Under the pieces are notes generated by a model that had not been told where the DNA came from, searched no databases, and was given only the letters and a program-made list of their open reading frames with translations. The position numbers were made by a program, and so were the translations under genes. A DNA stretch of 64,000 nucleotides, taken from Cavia porcellus (taxonomy: Eukaryota; Chordata; Mammalia; Rodentia; Caviidae). Shown in pieces: positions 11,840-23,907 of this stretch (position 1 is its first letter; every line of letters starts with the position of its first letter). The stretch is from assembly GCF_034190915.1 (NCBI RefSeq), contig NW_026947506.1, positions 35,071,748-35,135,747 on the forward strand, in the 5' to 3' direction.

Positions 11840-12828
11840 TGTCATTAAATTCCTACTTCTGTGGACATGACAAGCACATGCCATGGGATGACTAGGCCAG
11901 AAGAGTTCAGCTTCCTATGAACCAAACCCCAGGCTCCAGCCAGCTCAGCAAGCAGCCATGGCTGCAGGCCTGCGTCTTGCAGTCACGTTCCTCTTCAGGA
12001 CAGCAGGTCCTCAGCTGCCGTGAGCCTCATCCAGCCCAACAGTGAGACAGGAATTAAAATGGAACTTTCTACCTCATAAGCTGTTGTAAGGACTGAGTAT
12101 ATTAATCAAAGTGCTTCTCTCTGTGCTTCCTGACTAACATGAAATTCTCAATGTTGGCCCTTTTTGTTGTACTTTTGACACATGATGCATATAAAGTAAG
12201 ATGACAACCAAGAACCAACAGCAAGGACATCCTAAGCATGAGGTGAGTTTGCACCCAAGAACTGTGGTACAGTGGTAGCATCACTTCAAAAAAATTAGTG
12301 TTTACTGTGCTGTGCATTTCATGAGATTTGAGTTTATCTGCGAGCTTACTGGTATGCTACTCATCGTTAATGAGTTTCAGTTCTAAAAACATTCAATTTT
12401 GTAAAGCATCCTCCATTATTTCCAAAGCTTATAAAATCTGCTGATAATTTAACTCAATAAACTCAACTCCTAAAGAAGAAAAACAAAAACCTGATACTTA
12501 CCCTAAATATCAAATCCACAAAGACATTCCCACTGACAACTTCATGCCATTCTGGGGTTGAGTTAAGAAGCAATAGACAGTTTCACAGTGGGTAGAACTT
12601 ATCTGATAAACAAATTCCTACACTAGCTATAGCTGTGCTGTTCGCTAAGAAACCTCCGCCTTCAGAGAGAACAGGAGGGAGGCAGGGCAGGAAAGAACAA
12701 ACAACTCCAAAGGCCCCCACTTCCCATGTCAGCCTTCTTACCCACTACGCTCACCAGTTGGCAAATTCAGGTAGAGGATAAAGACACAGAGCAGAGATTA
12801 AAGAAAGGCACAGCCATAAACATTTTAC
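11840..12828. other. Intronic-type sequence, no exon seen
   Basis: The CYTH3 exons encoding the stretch between the coiled coil and FLWS should lie between here and 7967 on the minus strand. I did not find them. No repeat is confidently recognised. Confidence 0.4.
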
Positions 12829-12893
12829 CTCTCCTCCACTGAAGTCAGGTTATCGATCTCTGTCATCACTTCTGCAATTTCGTATTTCAGCCT
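12829..12893 (-). pseudogene. CYTH3: CYTH3-like coiled-coil exon, intact
   Basis: This exon is complete. Acceptor 'tgatag' is followed by 65 bp encoding R then LKYEIAEVMTEIDNLTSVEE and the first two bases of a Ser codon, then donor GTAAAA. As I recall the CYTH3 protein, every residue matches. The segment is part of the N-terminal heptad-repeat coiled coil used for dimerisation and adaptor binding. It stands in contrast to the damage in the neighbouring exons. Confidence 0.92.
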
Positions 12894-14187
12894 CTATCAA
12901 AAAGAGGAAATTGTGTGGTCTTAACCTTCCTCTGCCTAGACTCAGAACTTTCACCTTCCGGGTGCAGGTTTCCTGAGGGATCATCTGATCATCACAGGTC
13001 CAGAACCTCAACACATTTGTAGACAGAGCTAGAGCTTCAGTCACACCCAGCATTGCGTAGGAGAAACAAAACAATGTGTCCACCTCTGATCAAATACTAA
13101 AGATGAGGGGCACCCTATGCAGAGTCTACAGTATTTGTGTGTAAAGTCAGGAAGGAACATGTAAGTATCAGAAAAAAAAAAGATAAAACCACTTAACTGC
13201 ACCTATTCTCCGCTACCTGGCACAGGCCGCCTGCCTTCCCCTCTGTACTGCCTGTTCTTGGGAAACCAGGGGAAACTGAAGCTCAGATTTAGGTGGCATC
13301 AAGTTAGCCAGGCAGTCTCAGGGTAATTTCTGTCACTTTGTAAGACATGAAGCACCAAGGACAGGGACTGGGGAGTGAAATGAAATCTGGGTCCATGGTA
13401 CTCAGAGATGCCAGAAACAGAGGGGACAGGCTCACCCTTTCCCTGGTGTCCCCTACTGGCTGAGAGACTCCTAGGCCCTCTGGGCCTTAGTGTTCTCTCC
13501 AACAGAATAACGCAGTCAGAGCCAAATTAAGATTCCATATTCATCAGCGGTATGATTATTAGTGTCCACATAAAATATGTTCTTATGTGTCAGCCAAAGA
13601 ACTTACTCTAGGTTGCAGGATTTTCCCAAGAATGAAGGGTAACCATAGACTACAAATGTCCATGAGTTATCTTTTAAAAACAAAGAAATTTTTATTCAGA
13701 ACCCTCTTTTTGTATGCCAAGAAATTCAGACTTTAAAAGTGAGTTCCTAGAAAGGAGTTATTGTCTGGGACAAGGTCTGGATCTACAGTGAGTGGTCTGT
13801 GAGGTCATATTTATTTTGGCAGGGACAATGACTAAGAAGCTTCTCAAAGAAGAGCCTTGCCCAAGGAAGCCAAGGCCTCCTGAATAGTTTTTGTAAAAGT
13901 CTCAGGCACCCCAGCTCTGAAACTGTGGCTGTATTCATTTGTGTCTCCTGTGGAAAACCCCTCCACCCTGTCCTTTGGGTAAAGTGTGCAAATGTGGGAA
14001 GGATAATGTTTACTCATCTGGGTTTTACTCATCTTTGTCATTCTGCTCCCGCCACCTAGCAGACTTGGTACCTAGCTGGAACCAGATCTATAACTATCTA
14101 TTCATTCAAAGGACATCTGAGTGCCAAAAATGGAATAAGCAGTATTCCAAGTACTCAAATATTGTACACAAACAAGGTTGTACCAAA
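12894..14187. other. Intron-like sequence
   Basis: Lies between the two coiled-coil exons. No repeat or exon recognised apart from short opposing frames. Confidence 0.4.
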
Positions 14188-14390
14188 ACAAAATTTTTTT
14201 CTGGTGGTAGTGAGGACTGAACCCGGGACACCCATACCGAGCTACATCCTTAGCCCTGTATAATTTTTTAAAATTCTAGACAGAGCTTACTAAGTCACTG
14301 AATTGCCTAGGCTGTGCTTGAGCTTGAGATCCTCCACATCAGCCTCCCAGAGGGCCAGGATTATGCAAGTGTCACCACAACCACCTTTAC
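14188..14390 (-). repeat. ID-B1 composite SINE, antisense
   Basis: Antisense ID part ('ctgaacccgggacacccata') followed by antisense B1 ('tgaattgcctaggctgtgc', 'cagcctcccagagggccagg'). Confidence 0.75.
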
Positions 14391-14672
14391 TATATGACTG
14401 TGGCAGACGAGGTGCTGCAGGCTGCTGCTGCTGCTGCCACTGTGACTCCAGACCCACAGGTCTAGGCTCCAGGTGCACCATCGTGACTTCTGCCTGAGCC
14501 TGTGTGGCCTGGCATGGAGAGTCTGCATTGCTAGCTCAGATGACTCCTTGCTTTGTTTCTTTGCATAGTTCTTACATACACACACTATACACCCATTTTT
14601 CATATTTCCCTGAAGCTCTTCACTATTTCACCCAAAAGTAAAAGCTAAGAGTGAGTTTTGTTTTGTCTGTAC

Positions 14673-14751
14673 CTCAATGTCATCAGTAAGTTCCTTTTTT
14701 CTTCGACGAATGTCTAAAAGTTCTCTCTCTTCTAAGGAGAGGTCTTCAGCA
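14673..14751 (-). pseudogene. CYTH3: CYTH3-like N-terminal exon
   Basis: Minus strand reads AEDLSLEERELLDIRRRKKE, then LTDDIE, then donor GTACAG. CYTH3 has DLSLEEREELLDIRRRKKELIDDIE, so one Glu codon is deleted in frame. Where the acceptor AG is expected the sequence is 'ttctttcaat', i.e. AA. The acceptor has probably been lost by a single change. Confidence 0.88.
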
Positions 14752-14759
14752 TTGAAAGA

Positions 14760-15499
14760 AAAAAGAAATCAGTTCAACAGCTGTTTTAAAGACTCATCTG
14801 GCAATGTCTGATAAGGCTGAAGATGGATGGCAGACTGGCTGGAAGGCTGTATGACGAGCTCCTGACCCCTTCTCCTTCCCACTTGTCAGCGAGACCTTTG
14901 GTTTATGTCTAGAGCATGAAACAGAGGCTAGCACACACCAAACACAGTTGATGATGTTGGTACTCTACCAACACTCATGGGTAAGACAAATACTGACATC
15001 TTCCCCAGTCTTCCCCTCGGGGCTCCAAGACTACAGGGCAGGTCACCAGCCTCCCTCCTCCCAAACTGCTACCCAAAGTCAAAAGCTGCTCTCGGCTCCA
15101 TCCAAACAGCTGCAGGTCCACAGGTACTGACCAAGGAGGCCACAACCAGCGCACAGGCACACCTCACCTAGCAGGGAAACAGCCAGCACATCTTCCTGCT
15201 GAACTCAGAGCTCCCAAATGCACTTGGTCCTTCACCCTCAAACGTGGGTGAGCCTCCAACATTTGAGACACACACTGAGACACACTGAAGCTAAGAAATG
15301 TCAGAGTGGCCACACCTCAGGGAGCAAGAAATGCTGCAGGAAGCAGGGTAGTGCTGGGCCCCCTCCTCAACCCCATCCCCACTACGACTCCTACAGAACC
15401 CCCTGAGTCCTTGGCACATATTTACCCAGTAAGTATAAAAAGACAGTTCAACCTCACTAGATTGGGTGAAAGAAAGAAAGTAAAAGAAAGAAAGAAGGA

Positions 15500-15539
<40 letters not shown>

Positions 15540-17160
15540 AGGCAGTCTGTCACTTAGAGTCTAACTTGGTACATCCACTTTGGAAAGTAATGAGTTACTC
15601 TATTAATATCAAAGATTGCACGTGAAATTTTACATGTATACATTATGTAGATAAAATGGGACTTTTCATATATATAGGAAAACATAAGGCCGGGTTTGGA
15701 CATGGCTCTCCCAGTACCCAACCTGTCTGCCAGCAGAGGCACTGTTCTCAGCTTATCAGCCGTACCCTCAGCAAACACAGGATATTATAAAAGAGACAAG
15801 ACGGAGCAGGGACTCTTCCAAGTACCCACACATCTGAAGACATCCAGACATTTACACTGGACGCCTCAAGATCTCTGTCCACTGAGGCATGAAACATCCA
15901 GAGAACTCTGACCACTGATGCTTACTAAGATCATGCCTTCTTTCAAGTCCTAATTAAAAATCCACATCTCCCTACAGATGGCCTTTTTGCCCTTTGTCTG
16001 CCTGCAGCCAGGTGCCACCTTCCCCTCCCACCTTCTACCTTTCACCCCACCCCTACCCAGGCCTGCTAGCGTGCCTCCTGCACAGTCTCAGACCTCTCTT
16101 TCTCCCAATCTGAAGCCCAAATCGCTGATTTTTTTGTGCAACACTGTGTGGCCAAACTTCCCACTAGACAACAGTTCTCAGTGACCAGAGCATGACACTT
16201 GATTTTTCTACTTTACAAAATAACAAATAACAGGAGATAAGAACTTGCTTTTATTTCTTGACTGCTAAATTATATTAGGTCATCATAACTGACATTCTTG
16301 TTTGCACTGTCTGTGCCTTTTATAAATCACCTTATGATATTTCTTTAGAGGGATGTCTCACTCCTGTGGACAAGGTCCTATATTCCTGTTTCACATATGT
16401 TCCATTTCTACTCACTTCAGCTGTTTGGTTGTGACTACTGTGGTTTTTAATCTTGTTCTAGCACTAAGGAAAAATTATGTTGAAGTGTCATCTGGTAGAC
16501 TTTGATATAATTGTGTAAAATGGGTCTTCTTTTATAAACTCTCATCTGCATTCAGCTCAGGCTTTTATGTGTCCCTTATAGGTCACCACCACAGAGGTCA
16601 AGACCCACTTGGCGCTCATACACACAGTGGGACCGCGGGGCCGGCACACGCAGCCTGTCACCTGCACTAGCTCCTGAGTCCAGGTAGGGTATGGAAAACA
16701 TGAGCCTGCATGACAGGTCCCCTGGCCCCAACCCAGCTCGAAGGAGCCCTGAGTGCAGCAGGCCATACCTTTGGCTGTGTCCACTGCCATGTCCTAGGTC
16801 ATGGCACAGCCATGGCCACCCCTTCCCTCCCTGCTGCCACCACACTGCAGCTATCTGGCTTCAATAGCAGACTGATCCACACCCAGCCTGAGCCCACCCA
16901 GGGCCGCCTGCCAAAGGTCTGCTTATTGCAATGCTCAGGCACCCTGCCTGCCTCTCCTCTAACCTTCAGTCATGCGCTCTCCCACCTCCCACTGTGCCAC
17001 ACTCCCAGTCCAGACTACTTACTGCCTTGTCCTCCTGCTCCTCCCTTTCCGCCAGACCTCCCCCAGGTCAGGCAGCATCTGAGCTCTTGCTCTCTAGAGT
17101 CTTAATACCCCAGTTTTTCTCCAACTCACCAAAAGTTAAATTTAAACTCCTTGATTAAAA
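14760..17160. other. No gene recognised; one GAAA repeat inside
   Basis: The first CYTH3 exon would be expected somewhere to the right but I see no CpG-rich start here. GC-rich open frames around 16.55-17.1 kb overlap on both strands and have no recognisable domain. Confidence 0.4.
15464..15541 (+). repeat. (GAAA)n microsatellite
   Basis: About 78 bp of gaaa units with a few interruptions. The Lys/Glu/Arg frame across it is an artefact. Confidence 0.95.
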
Positions 17161-17339
17161 ACACCCTTCCCTCTAAGAGGTTAAATTACAAAGCTTACAA
17201 CAACTGTTTGCTTTTAAAAGGGGACCACAGCTATCAAAATATAATTCACACTTGTGCTTTACATCTGCTAACTAAGACTGATATAAACTGTACTATGAAA
17301 AACTGTTCTTTTTAAAACTTTGCCCTCTTTAAAGCTACC

Positions 17340-17707
17340 TAGCTCTGTAACAGTTTCATGGCTCTGTAATTGCTTGCTTGACCCCTGTAACCAGGAAAGC
17401 ATACTTCATTCAAGATACTTGATGGTACTAAGTTTTATGGTCATTAATCTAGTCTTGTAACTGATGGTCATTACTCTAGCCCTGTAACTGACGATCTCAC
17501 CCTGCTAGCTAATCAGAACCATCAGGCTGTCCTGCCTTTGTAACCTCTGCTTATGCCTCATATAAAAATGCTGGCACACAAACACTCACTGCCTGGCTTT
17601 TGTTGGAAGTTACTCCAGCCAAGACAACTGGTGTAAAATAAAGTTGCTCACTGCCTCCTGACTTCCTTGGCTGTCATTACTTTCCCAGATTCACTTTTGT
17701 CACAACA
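17340..17707 (+). mobile_element. ERV-type solo LTR
   Basis: Shows several loosely repeated 'ctgtaac' boxes, a TATA-like 'catataaaaatgctgg', AATAAA at about 17638 and a U5-like end 'tcacttttgtcacaaca'. The 5' boundary is uncertain and may lie nearer 17170. No viral coding region is attached. Confidence 0.6.
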
Positions 17708-17709
17708 TT

Positions 17710-18890
17710 CTAACCCATCTTCTTTTCTGGGTGTTCAATAACTAAAGTTTAGAGGCCAAAATCAGGGATATAACTGGGCTAAGGGAACAGTCAGCATTTT
17801 GGCCCTGGCCCTCCAAGGTCAACAGAGACCTGGGAAATGAGAGAACTTTTTACAGGATCCTGCAAATCTGGTAATTCTCCAGATTTTCAGGGAGATTGAT
17901 AGAACCCAGACTGATGGAACCCAGAAGACAGACATCCACAAAGTTGTGCAGCATGCCTAAGGGGAAGGGGTCACGAGGCAAGCAAGACTGTGAGACATCC
18001 CAGTAGCTGACATGATGGAGCTGAGAGGCTTCATATATGGTTCCAAGCAAAATGCCTAAAGAGGCTTACCTGACCTTGATGACAACAAGAGGACAACTTT
18101 AATTAACACAGGTCTCATCCTGACTTGGTCTTAAACACCCAGAAGAAATGTATAACAAAAGTAGATAAACATTTGTCATCTGTTCATATGCTCTCTAAAA
18201 TAACAATGGTTGGGGCTGGGGATTTAGCTCAGCGGCATAAGCACCTGCCTTGCAAGTAGGCGGTCGTGAGTTTGATCCCTGTACCGATAAAAAATAAAAT
18301 AGCAGTTGTTTACTGTAAAAGATATCTTGATTGGTCTGTGTGCTTCCCCCCCCAAAATATATATATATATATATCTCAAGCTGTCATCTGAAATTAGACA
18401 TTCTAAAAACACCACAAGAGGGTTCTTGCACCATTATAAAAGCTAAATACTGTATCCTTCTGATATTTCTATAGCTATTCAAGGTATTACACAACAGGTT
18501 AAGGCAAATTAGATTCTAAAATTCCCTGGACCTTCTCCTTATCCTCCTTATAAAAGGCTAATACTGAGTCTCCCTAGTAAAACATTTGTTGGTCATATTC
18601 ATAATAGTCTTTGGTCTTTCCATGCCCGCTTGTTACTGACTTATTTTCCCATTAGATCAGCATTACCTAAACAACTCAGGGGGATCCTGTCAGTTCAGCC
18701 CTTCTCTTTCCTTTTCCAGTCTCACCCGAAGATCTAAACCCTAGACCTCCCACATCTAAACCCTAGAGTCTGGGATATCTCCTCCCTTTCCCTGTCTCCT
18801 AATAAACACCTATTGCCATTCCATTACAACCAGATCACCCCATCCCTCCCAGGTACCAGATTTTGGTAAAACACTGACAAGTTTTGCCAA
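17710..18890. other. Unassigned, perhaps ERV-derived
   Basis: AT-rich sequence following the LTR. It contains one ID SINE, an (AT)n run near 18357-18374 and a duplicated 'gatctaaaccctaga' type of phrase near 18731-18767. No reading frame of note. Confidence 0.35.
18212..18298 (+). repeat. ID-like SINE, sense
   Basis: A clean copy: 'ggggctggggatttagctc', 'ggtcgtgagtttgatccct' (B-box-like), then an A-rich tail. It is tRNA-derived and not a functional tRNA gene, since no cloverleaf closes. Confidence 0.9.
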
Positions 18891-18892
18891 AA

Positions 18893-19008
18893 AAGAAAAC
18901 CATCCTCGGGAGGCTGAGGTAGGAAGATCAGGGGCCTGCACTCACAGCCTGTACTCACAGAGAGTTCAGAGGCATTCTGGACTCTATAGTGAGACCCCGT
19001 CTCAAAAC
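18893..19008 (+). repeat. 5'-truncated B1 SINE
   Basis: From 'ggaggctgaggtaggaag' to 'agtgagaccccgtctcaaaa'. It lies directly before the HAL1 element. Confidence 0.75.
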
Positions 19009-19879
19009 TAATTTTAGGTTGAGTGTTCTAAAGAAAGATGGTGGCTTGATAGGTAGCAGGGTAGAGAGCCTCTCTGAGAAAAACAACTCAGATGCTAGAA
19101 TTTAACAACATGGAGAAGACCAGATGAAAGGAGAGGGACTTTCATGACCTGGAAGAAACTGAGGAAAAAGAAAAAGAAAGAAAGGAAGGAAAAACGTGAG
19201 TGGAGGGCTGGAACCAGACACGCTCACTGGTGGAGTCAGACAATTCACGGTCCCACTGAAGCTGCGGTCACCGAAATCAGGAGTTGGTGAGTCTGGGGCC
19301 CTTGGCAGGAGGATGTGGCACAGCATAGAGCGTAGCCAAGGTAGAGAGTTGCATTAATTCGTGGTGAGTGCTGGAAATTAGATCCTGCGGCAGGTGTGGC
19401 CGGCTGGAGGACATATTAGAGTTGGGCAGGACAAGCCTGAACTGGGAACCACAGTGGCATCAGTCAGCTGCCCCTGGCCCAAAGAGGACTGGTGGGATCT
19501 GCTTGGGCTAGAGCACGCCTCTGGTCAGGACCCAATAGCCAGGGACAAAACTGTCCCAACCTGTGAAATCCACACAGCACAGACTAACGTGCTGAAGGCA
19601 CTAACCAATTGACTGGCTCAGAGGAGAGGGGCCAGCCAACATCATCCCTGCATGTACTTCAGATAACAGCAAACTGGAGAAGGCAGCAAGCCACCAGCCA
19701 GCACGCTTCAGAAAAACCATAAGCAGTATGGAAAGGGCCTGAGACCTCTACCACACACCTGTCTGAAAGAAACCAGAAACATGACAAGAAAAAGAAATTT
19801 AAAAAGCCTCCAGCCACTGACCCCGGGGAAATAAGTCCAGGAGAGGTAAATACAGAAGAGATCCAGGGCAGCAATCATG

Positions 19880-20870
19880 CAATATCGGACACAGCATCAA
19901 CGGACATAAAGAAATACCTTCATGACCTCATAAACAAACTTAAAACTCAATTGTAATCCAAGTGAGGCAAGATATAAAAAGATTAATAAAAGAAATGCCA
20001 AGCTCCTCTCAAAAAGACACAGATGGAAGAATGGAGGAACCCAGAAAAAGAAGAGAAACTTTTGGTGAAAAATATAAACAAAATTTAGAATATACGAAAC
20101 AGAACCAGAGAGATTACCAGGAAATTAAAAACTCCATTGAAAGTTGGCAAAATGCTTTGACAGAAACTAAAATTAGCCTTTCAAATCTGAAGATAGATTT
20201 GCAATGTGTGATCGTGAAAGAAAAGACCTCTTAAAAATAACAAGGAACCAGGAAAAAACAATACAAAGGCTAGAAGATGACAAGAGGATCTAAAACTTAA
20301 GAATAAAAAATGAGAGTGAAGAAGCAGGAGTAAACACAAATGAATTACAAAGGCTATACACAGAAATAATTAAGGAAAACTTCCCAAGCATAGGAAAAGG
20401 AAATCATAGTCAGATAAATGAGGCATACAGAACTCTAGCCAACTACAACCAAAACAGATCTATACCCAGACATATAATAATCAAGATCCCAGAAATTCAC
20501 AAGAACAGAATATTAAAAGTGGTCACAGAAAGAGAAACTGATTACCTATAAGGGAAAATCCATCAAAATCATGACAGACTCCTCAACACAAACTATCAAA
20601 TCAAGAAGAGCTTGGAGTGAAGTAGTCCAAGCCCTGAAAGAAAATAACCTCCAACCCAGATTGATGTACCCTGAAAAACTTACTCACAAAACTAATGGAG
20701 AAACAAGATGTTTTCATGACAAAGAGGAACTGGGGGAGTTTTTGACCACCAATCCAACCCTACAAAAAATACTGAAGGACATCCTAGAGAGAAAAGAGAA
20801 AAATACCAGGATTCCAGCAATAGTGGCAGAGAGGCCTAAATGAATGGTGCAGACAGTGGAATGAAGGAGA
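19880..20870 (+). pseudogene. ORF1 of HAL1 copy 2, broken
   Basis: Two readable parts remain. 19962-20234 covers the N-terminal and coiled-coil part ('QRDYQEIKNSIESWQNALTE'). 20571-20843 covers the C-terminal domain ('RRAWSEVVQALKENNLQPRL', 'NPTLQKILKDILE'). The RRM part between is present at DNA level, with AYRT-like coding at about 20428, but is interrupted by stops. Confidence 0.85.
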
Positions 20871-21599
20871 AAAGTGGACAAATAATGGCAGAAAAGTAGA
20901 ATAGCAGAGATGAGGCAGAGAAGATTGGCTATAATCTCTAATATAGATGGCCTTGATACACTAATAAAAAGAAAGGGGCAGAGTAGATCAAGACATAGGA
21001 TCCATCGAGATGCTTTGAATAGGAAATATACTCAACCTGAAAGAGGGTCAATAAACTGAAAATCAAAGATGAGATAATGATTCTCTATGTGACAGGGAAC
21101 CAGAGAGAAATAGGGACAACTCATCCAGCAGCTTCAAATAGGTTGGAAAGTCATGACACTTTTGTGAAGTAGAGAACTTCTCAGCTATAAAGAAGGAAAA
21201 CCTTGAGGCTTTAGTAGGTAAATGAATACAGCTCAAGATCAAGCTCAGGGGTAAAAAGGTTCAGAACCACTTAGATAACAGGTGCCCCCCTAATCTAAAA
21301 ACTAAAGGAGTTAATGGGACCCAAAATATACAAAGCACACTTGTCTAAAAAAGGAAGAGGACATTGTTAATCGTGTATCAGGATTTAAAAGCCACATTAG
21401 TCTTATCGCTCTGTTTAGTTTGATTTTATTCTGTTCCAGTCTATCTACTCATACTAAATTTGAGGGCACAAACAGCTATCCCAAAAATAGTAGGATATAC
21501 TATGGTAACTATCCTTAATTTCCTATTAACTTAAACTGAAGCCCTGTATTACTTACATTGTCTTACTATGATTGATCCTATTTGAATCTGGCTTATTTG

Positions 21600-22420
21600 A
21601 CTGCTGTTTTGTCTTGACTGATTTTATTTGAATTTGGTATGCTTGATAGTATCTAAAAATAGAGGCAACTATTCTGAAGATGACAAGATGCAATAAGATA
21701 CCCATTCCGGTTTGATTATTAACTGCTTTTGAACTCCTACAAGGTCTCCAATGTTGTGTTTTTACTAAAATTGCTATGTAATGCTATGTTCAATTATATT
21801 ATACCTGATAATGTAGACAATTCTATTGAAAATAACAGGAGACAGCATAGTAACTACTGTAGATCACCTAGTATTGTGACTTTATATGTCTTTTTTGTTT
21901 CATGTTTTTCTAGGAATTTGTTTTGTTGTCTTGTTTTGATCTGTTTTTCCTATAATACAGAAAGAATAGGTATACATTTAGAGATTCACACATGTGTAGA
22001 ATTTCTACAGTTTACGAGAACAGATTATATAACGCACAATGTAATGAACAGATACTCTGAAGAAGAAGAGACACTAAGATACCCAGTGCTAATTCTGTAG
22101 CATTATGATATAAAATCTAGCAATACTATTATTCACTGTTCAGAGTGGTATTAGTCTAGTCTCTTATTTTTAATTCCAACACACGTAAAGATATGGACAG
22201 CTATTTCGAAGAGAACGAGAGACATCATGACAGCCATTGTTGACTTCCCTATTGTCTGGTCTTGAAGACCTAAAATGCCTTTATCATCCTGTTCTGATTA
22301 GTTTAGTACTATATTATTCAGTATGTATTCACTGTGTGTGAAGATGTAGATCACTGTTTGAAAGAAAACAAGAGACAATATGGTAGACAGTGAAGATCTC
22401 CCATGGTCTTGCTTTGAAAT
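21600..22420 (+). repeat. ~150-bp degenerate tandem units in HAL1 copy 2 3' UTR
   Basis: Related phrases occur near 21665 ('agaggcaactattctgaaga'), 21815 ('gtagacaattctattgaaa'), 22195 ('ggacagctatttcgaagaga') and 22345 ('gtagatcactgtttgaaag'). Each is followed by an 'acaagagaca'-like motif and a 'gtagcca/gtaacta' motif. The spacing is close to 150 bp or a multiple. Confidence 0.65.
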
Positions 22421-22831
22421 ATGTGTTTCTTAAAATTATTTCCTTATGATCTGTTTTGTTCTGTTTAATTTTACCCTCTTTAAAATAAAAAAACTATTTT
22501 TAAAATTTAAAATAAAAAACAATCTAAGCCTTAGACATAGTAACCAACATTTTATATACAATGTTAGAAAATATTTCAACTAAAAAAAAAAACCAAATAC
22601 TTCAACTGAAAATGTCCAGATCCATATTTGAAAAAGACTGGACTAAGACCTAGCACCTCTCATTTCCAGTCACCATGAACAATGTAATGTAGCCCTGGAC
22701 CGTGCCCAGATACCCCGTGTTTTCTTTTGTAAAGTTCCCTGGCGCTAAACTATGAAATACTGTCCTGCCTAACATTACTTCAAAGTTCCCTTTCAGCATC
22801 CCTGGAAAAGGCTTTATTTTTATGTTCATAT

Positions 22832-23363
22832 TGTTGGAAACAGGCTTTGTCATATCTGTCAAAACAAGAGGCTAAAACAACTCCAGTTCAGATTTAAATG
22901 ATCTGGCCATCTACTCACTACCCTGATGCCTTTAATATCCTATGCACCAAGAAATGTTGGCTGTGGACCTTTTCCCAAAATGCAGCCCTTTCTAGGCCAA
23001 GGAACCAAGAACCATCCATTTCAAATTACATGTCACCTCCCGCAGGATAAGCACTGAGAACTTTTTGTTCTACACCCCATGCCTCCTCTCCAACTTGCTC
23101 AGCAACACACTAACCCCACAGCTCACACCACTCAGATTAGTCAACCTGGATAGATCTGAGCCTTTGAATTCATCCAGTGAGTTCAAAGGTCAGATGCTTC
23201 TCCTACCTTAGGGGTAAAAGGGAAGCTCTCCTTTGGCCGGTGGACCTGCTACCTCATGCATGTGCACTTCTACAAAAATAAAATTCCTTCTCAAGATTTC
23301 TCCATGTGTAAGTGTCTTTTATTATTCGAACCAACAAATGAGTTCTGGAGCTTATTTCCAACA
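22832..23363 (+). mobile_element. Solo LTR with inverted TGTTGGAAA/TTTCCAACA ends
   Basis: Begins TGTTGGAAA and ends TTTCCAACA, a 9-bp perfect terminal inverted repeat enclosing the usual TG...CA. AATAAA lies near 23275, about 90 bp before the end, followed by a T-rich stretch. Length is 532 bp. No matching 4-6 bp target duplication is evident, so age or later change is likely. There is no internal viral region. Confidence 0.75.
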
Positions 23364-23429
23364 GTATCCTCATGATCCTCACACCCTAATGATGGACTTA
23401 TTTCTGTAATTGTCCTAGGCTGAATGTAA

Positions 23430-23900
23430 CAGTAGGTGATTAATACACAGTGTCTTTTTTAGGTAAGTTTTAAAATTCAATTTTATTGTGTGACGAATAC
23501 ATATATACATTTTTTCTGAGAATAGGCTCCAAACCCTGTGTGGATAAGGATAAAACTCTATTTTACAATAACCCATGCTAATCATTATGACTCCCTCTTT
23601 TATTCTGTATTCTCTATGGTCAGCTTCATGAATACTAGTCTGATGCTGTGTAATTAATTTCTATACATCTTCCATTTATTAAAATAGGAACATATCATAA
23701 TAAAAGTCACTTTGAGGGATTTTTGTATAGAATTACCACAGATATAGTTATTCTATCTTCAGTTTGTCATCCATTTAAAAACATGTTTTGGGGAACCTTG
23801 TATATTAGTATAACATAATCCTCTATATCTGACATCCAGAATAAATGTAATAATTTCCCCACTGAATGAGAACAGGTCTCTCCAATACTACAAAAACTCA
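23430..23900 (+). repeat. AT-rich interspersed repeat relic
   Basis: The segment around 23620-23700 ('ggtcagcttcatgaatacta' and following) is recognisably related to 26085-26170 in the same orientation. This implies an old dispersed repeat that I cannot name. Confidence 0.45.
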
Positions 23901-23907
23901 TAAACCA

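Larger units (their letters stand above)
6929..14751 (-). pseudogene. CYTH3: Cytohesin-3-like unprocessed pseudogene
   Basis: Cytohesins are ARF guanine-nucleotide exchange factors with a coiled coil, a Sec7 domain and a PH domain. Six exon-like blocks with introns lie in gene order on the minus strand: coiled-coil exons at 14751-14673 and 12893-12829, Sec7 exons at 7966-7855 and 7624-7485, a Sec7-end/linker/PH-start exon at 7039-6929, and no others. Exons for the rest of the N-terminus and the first half of Sec7 are missing between 12829 and 7966, and the PH exons are not seen. Damage includes an in-frame stop, single-base deletions and damaged splice sites. Introns are retained, so this is not a retrocopy. 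The 'LKYEIAEVMTEIDNLTSVEE' string favours CYTH3 over CYTH1, CYTH2 or CYTH4. It could be a duplicated segment or the relic of an ancestral locus. Confidence 0.85.
19030..22560 (+). mobile_element. Near-full-length HAL1-type element, copy 2
   Basis: Starts with 'agatggtggcttgatagg', corresponding to the 5' end of copy 1. It carries a 5' UTR, a degraded ORF1 (about 19.92-20.87 kb), and then 1.6 kb of A/T-rich 3' UTR with repeated units, ending in an A-rich tail near 22490-22560. As in copy 1, there is no ORF2. I could not define target-site duplications. Confidence 0.82.

Noticed and set aside
16557..17105. Candidate exons in GC-rich frames on both strands
   Set aside because: No conserved protein motif; frames overlap antiparallel, and the position does not match the missing CYTH3 first exon.
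18212..18298. Functional tRNA gene
   Set aside because: A and B boxes are present, but the body and A tail are those of the ID SINE repeated many times in the window.
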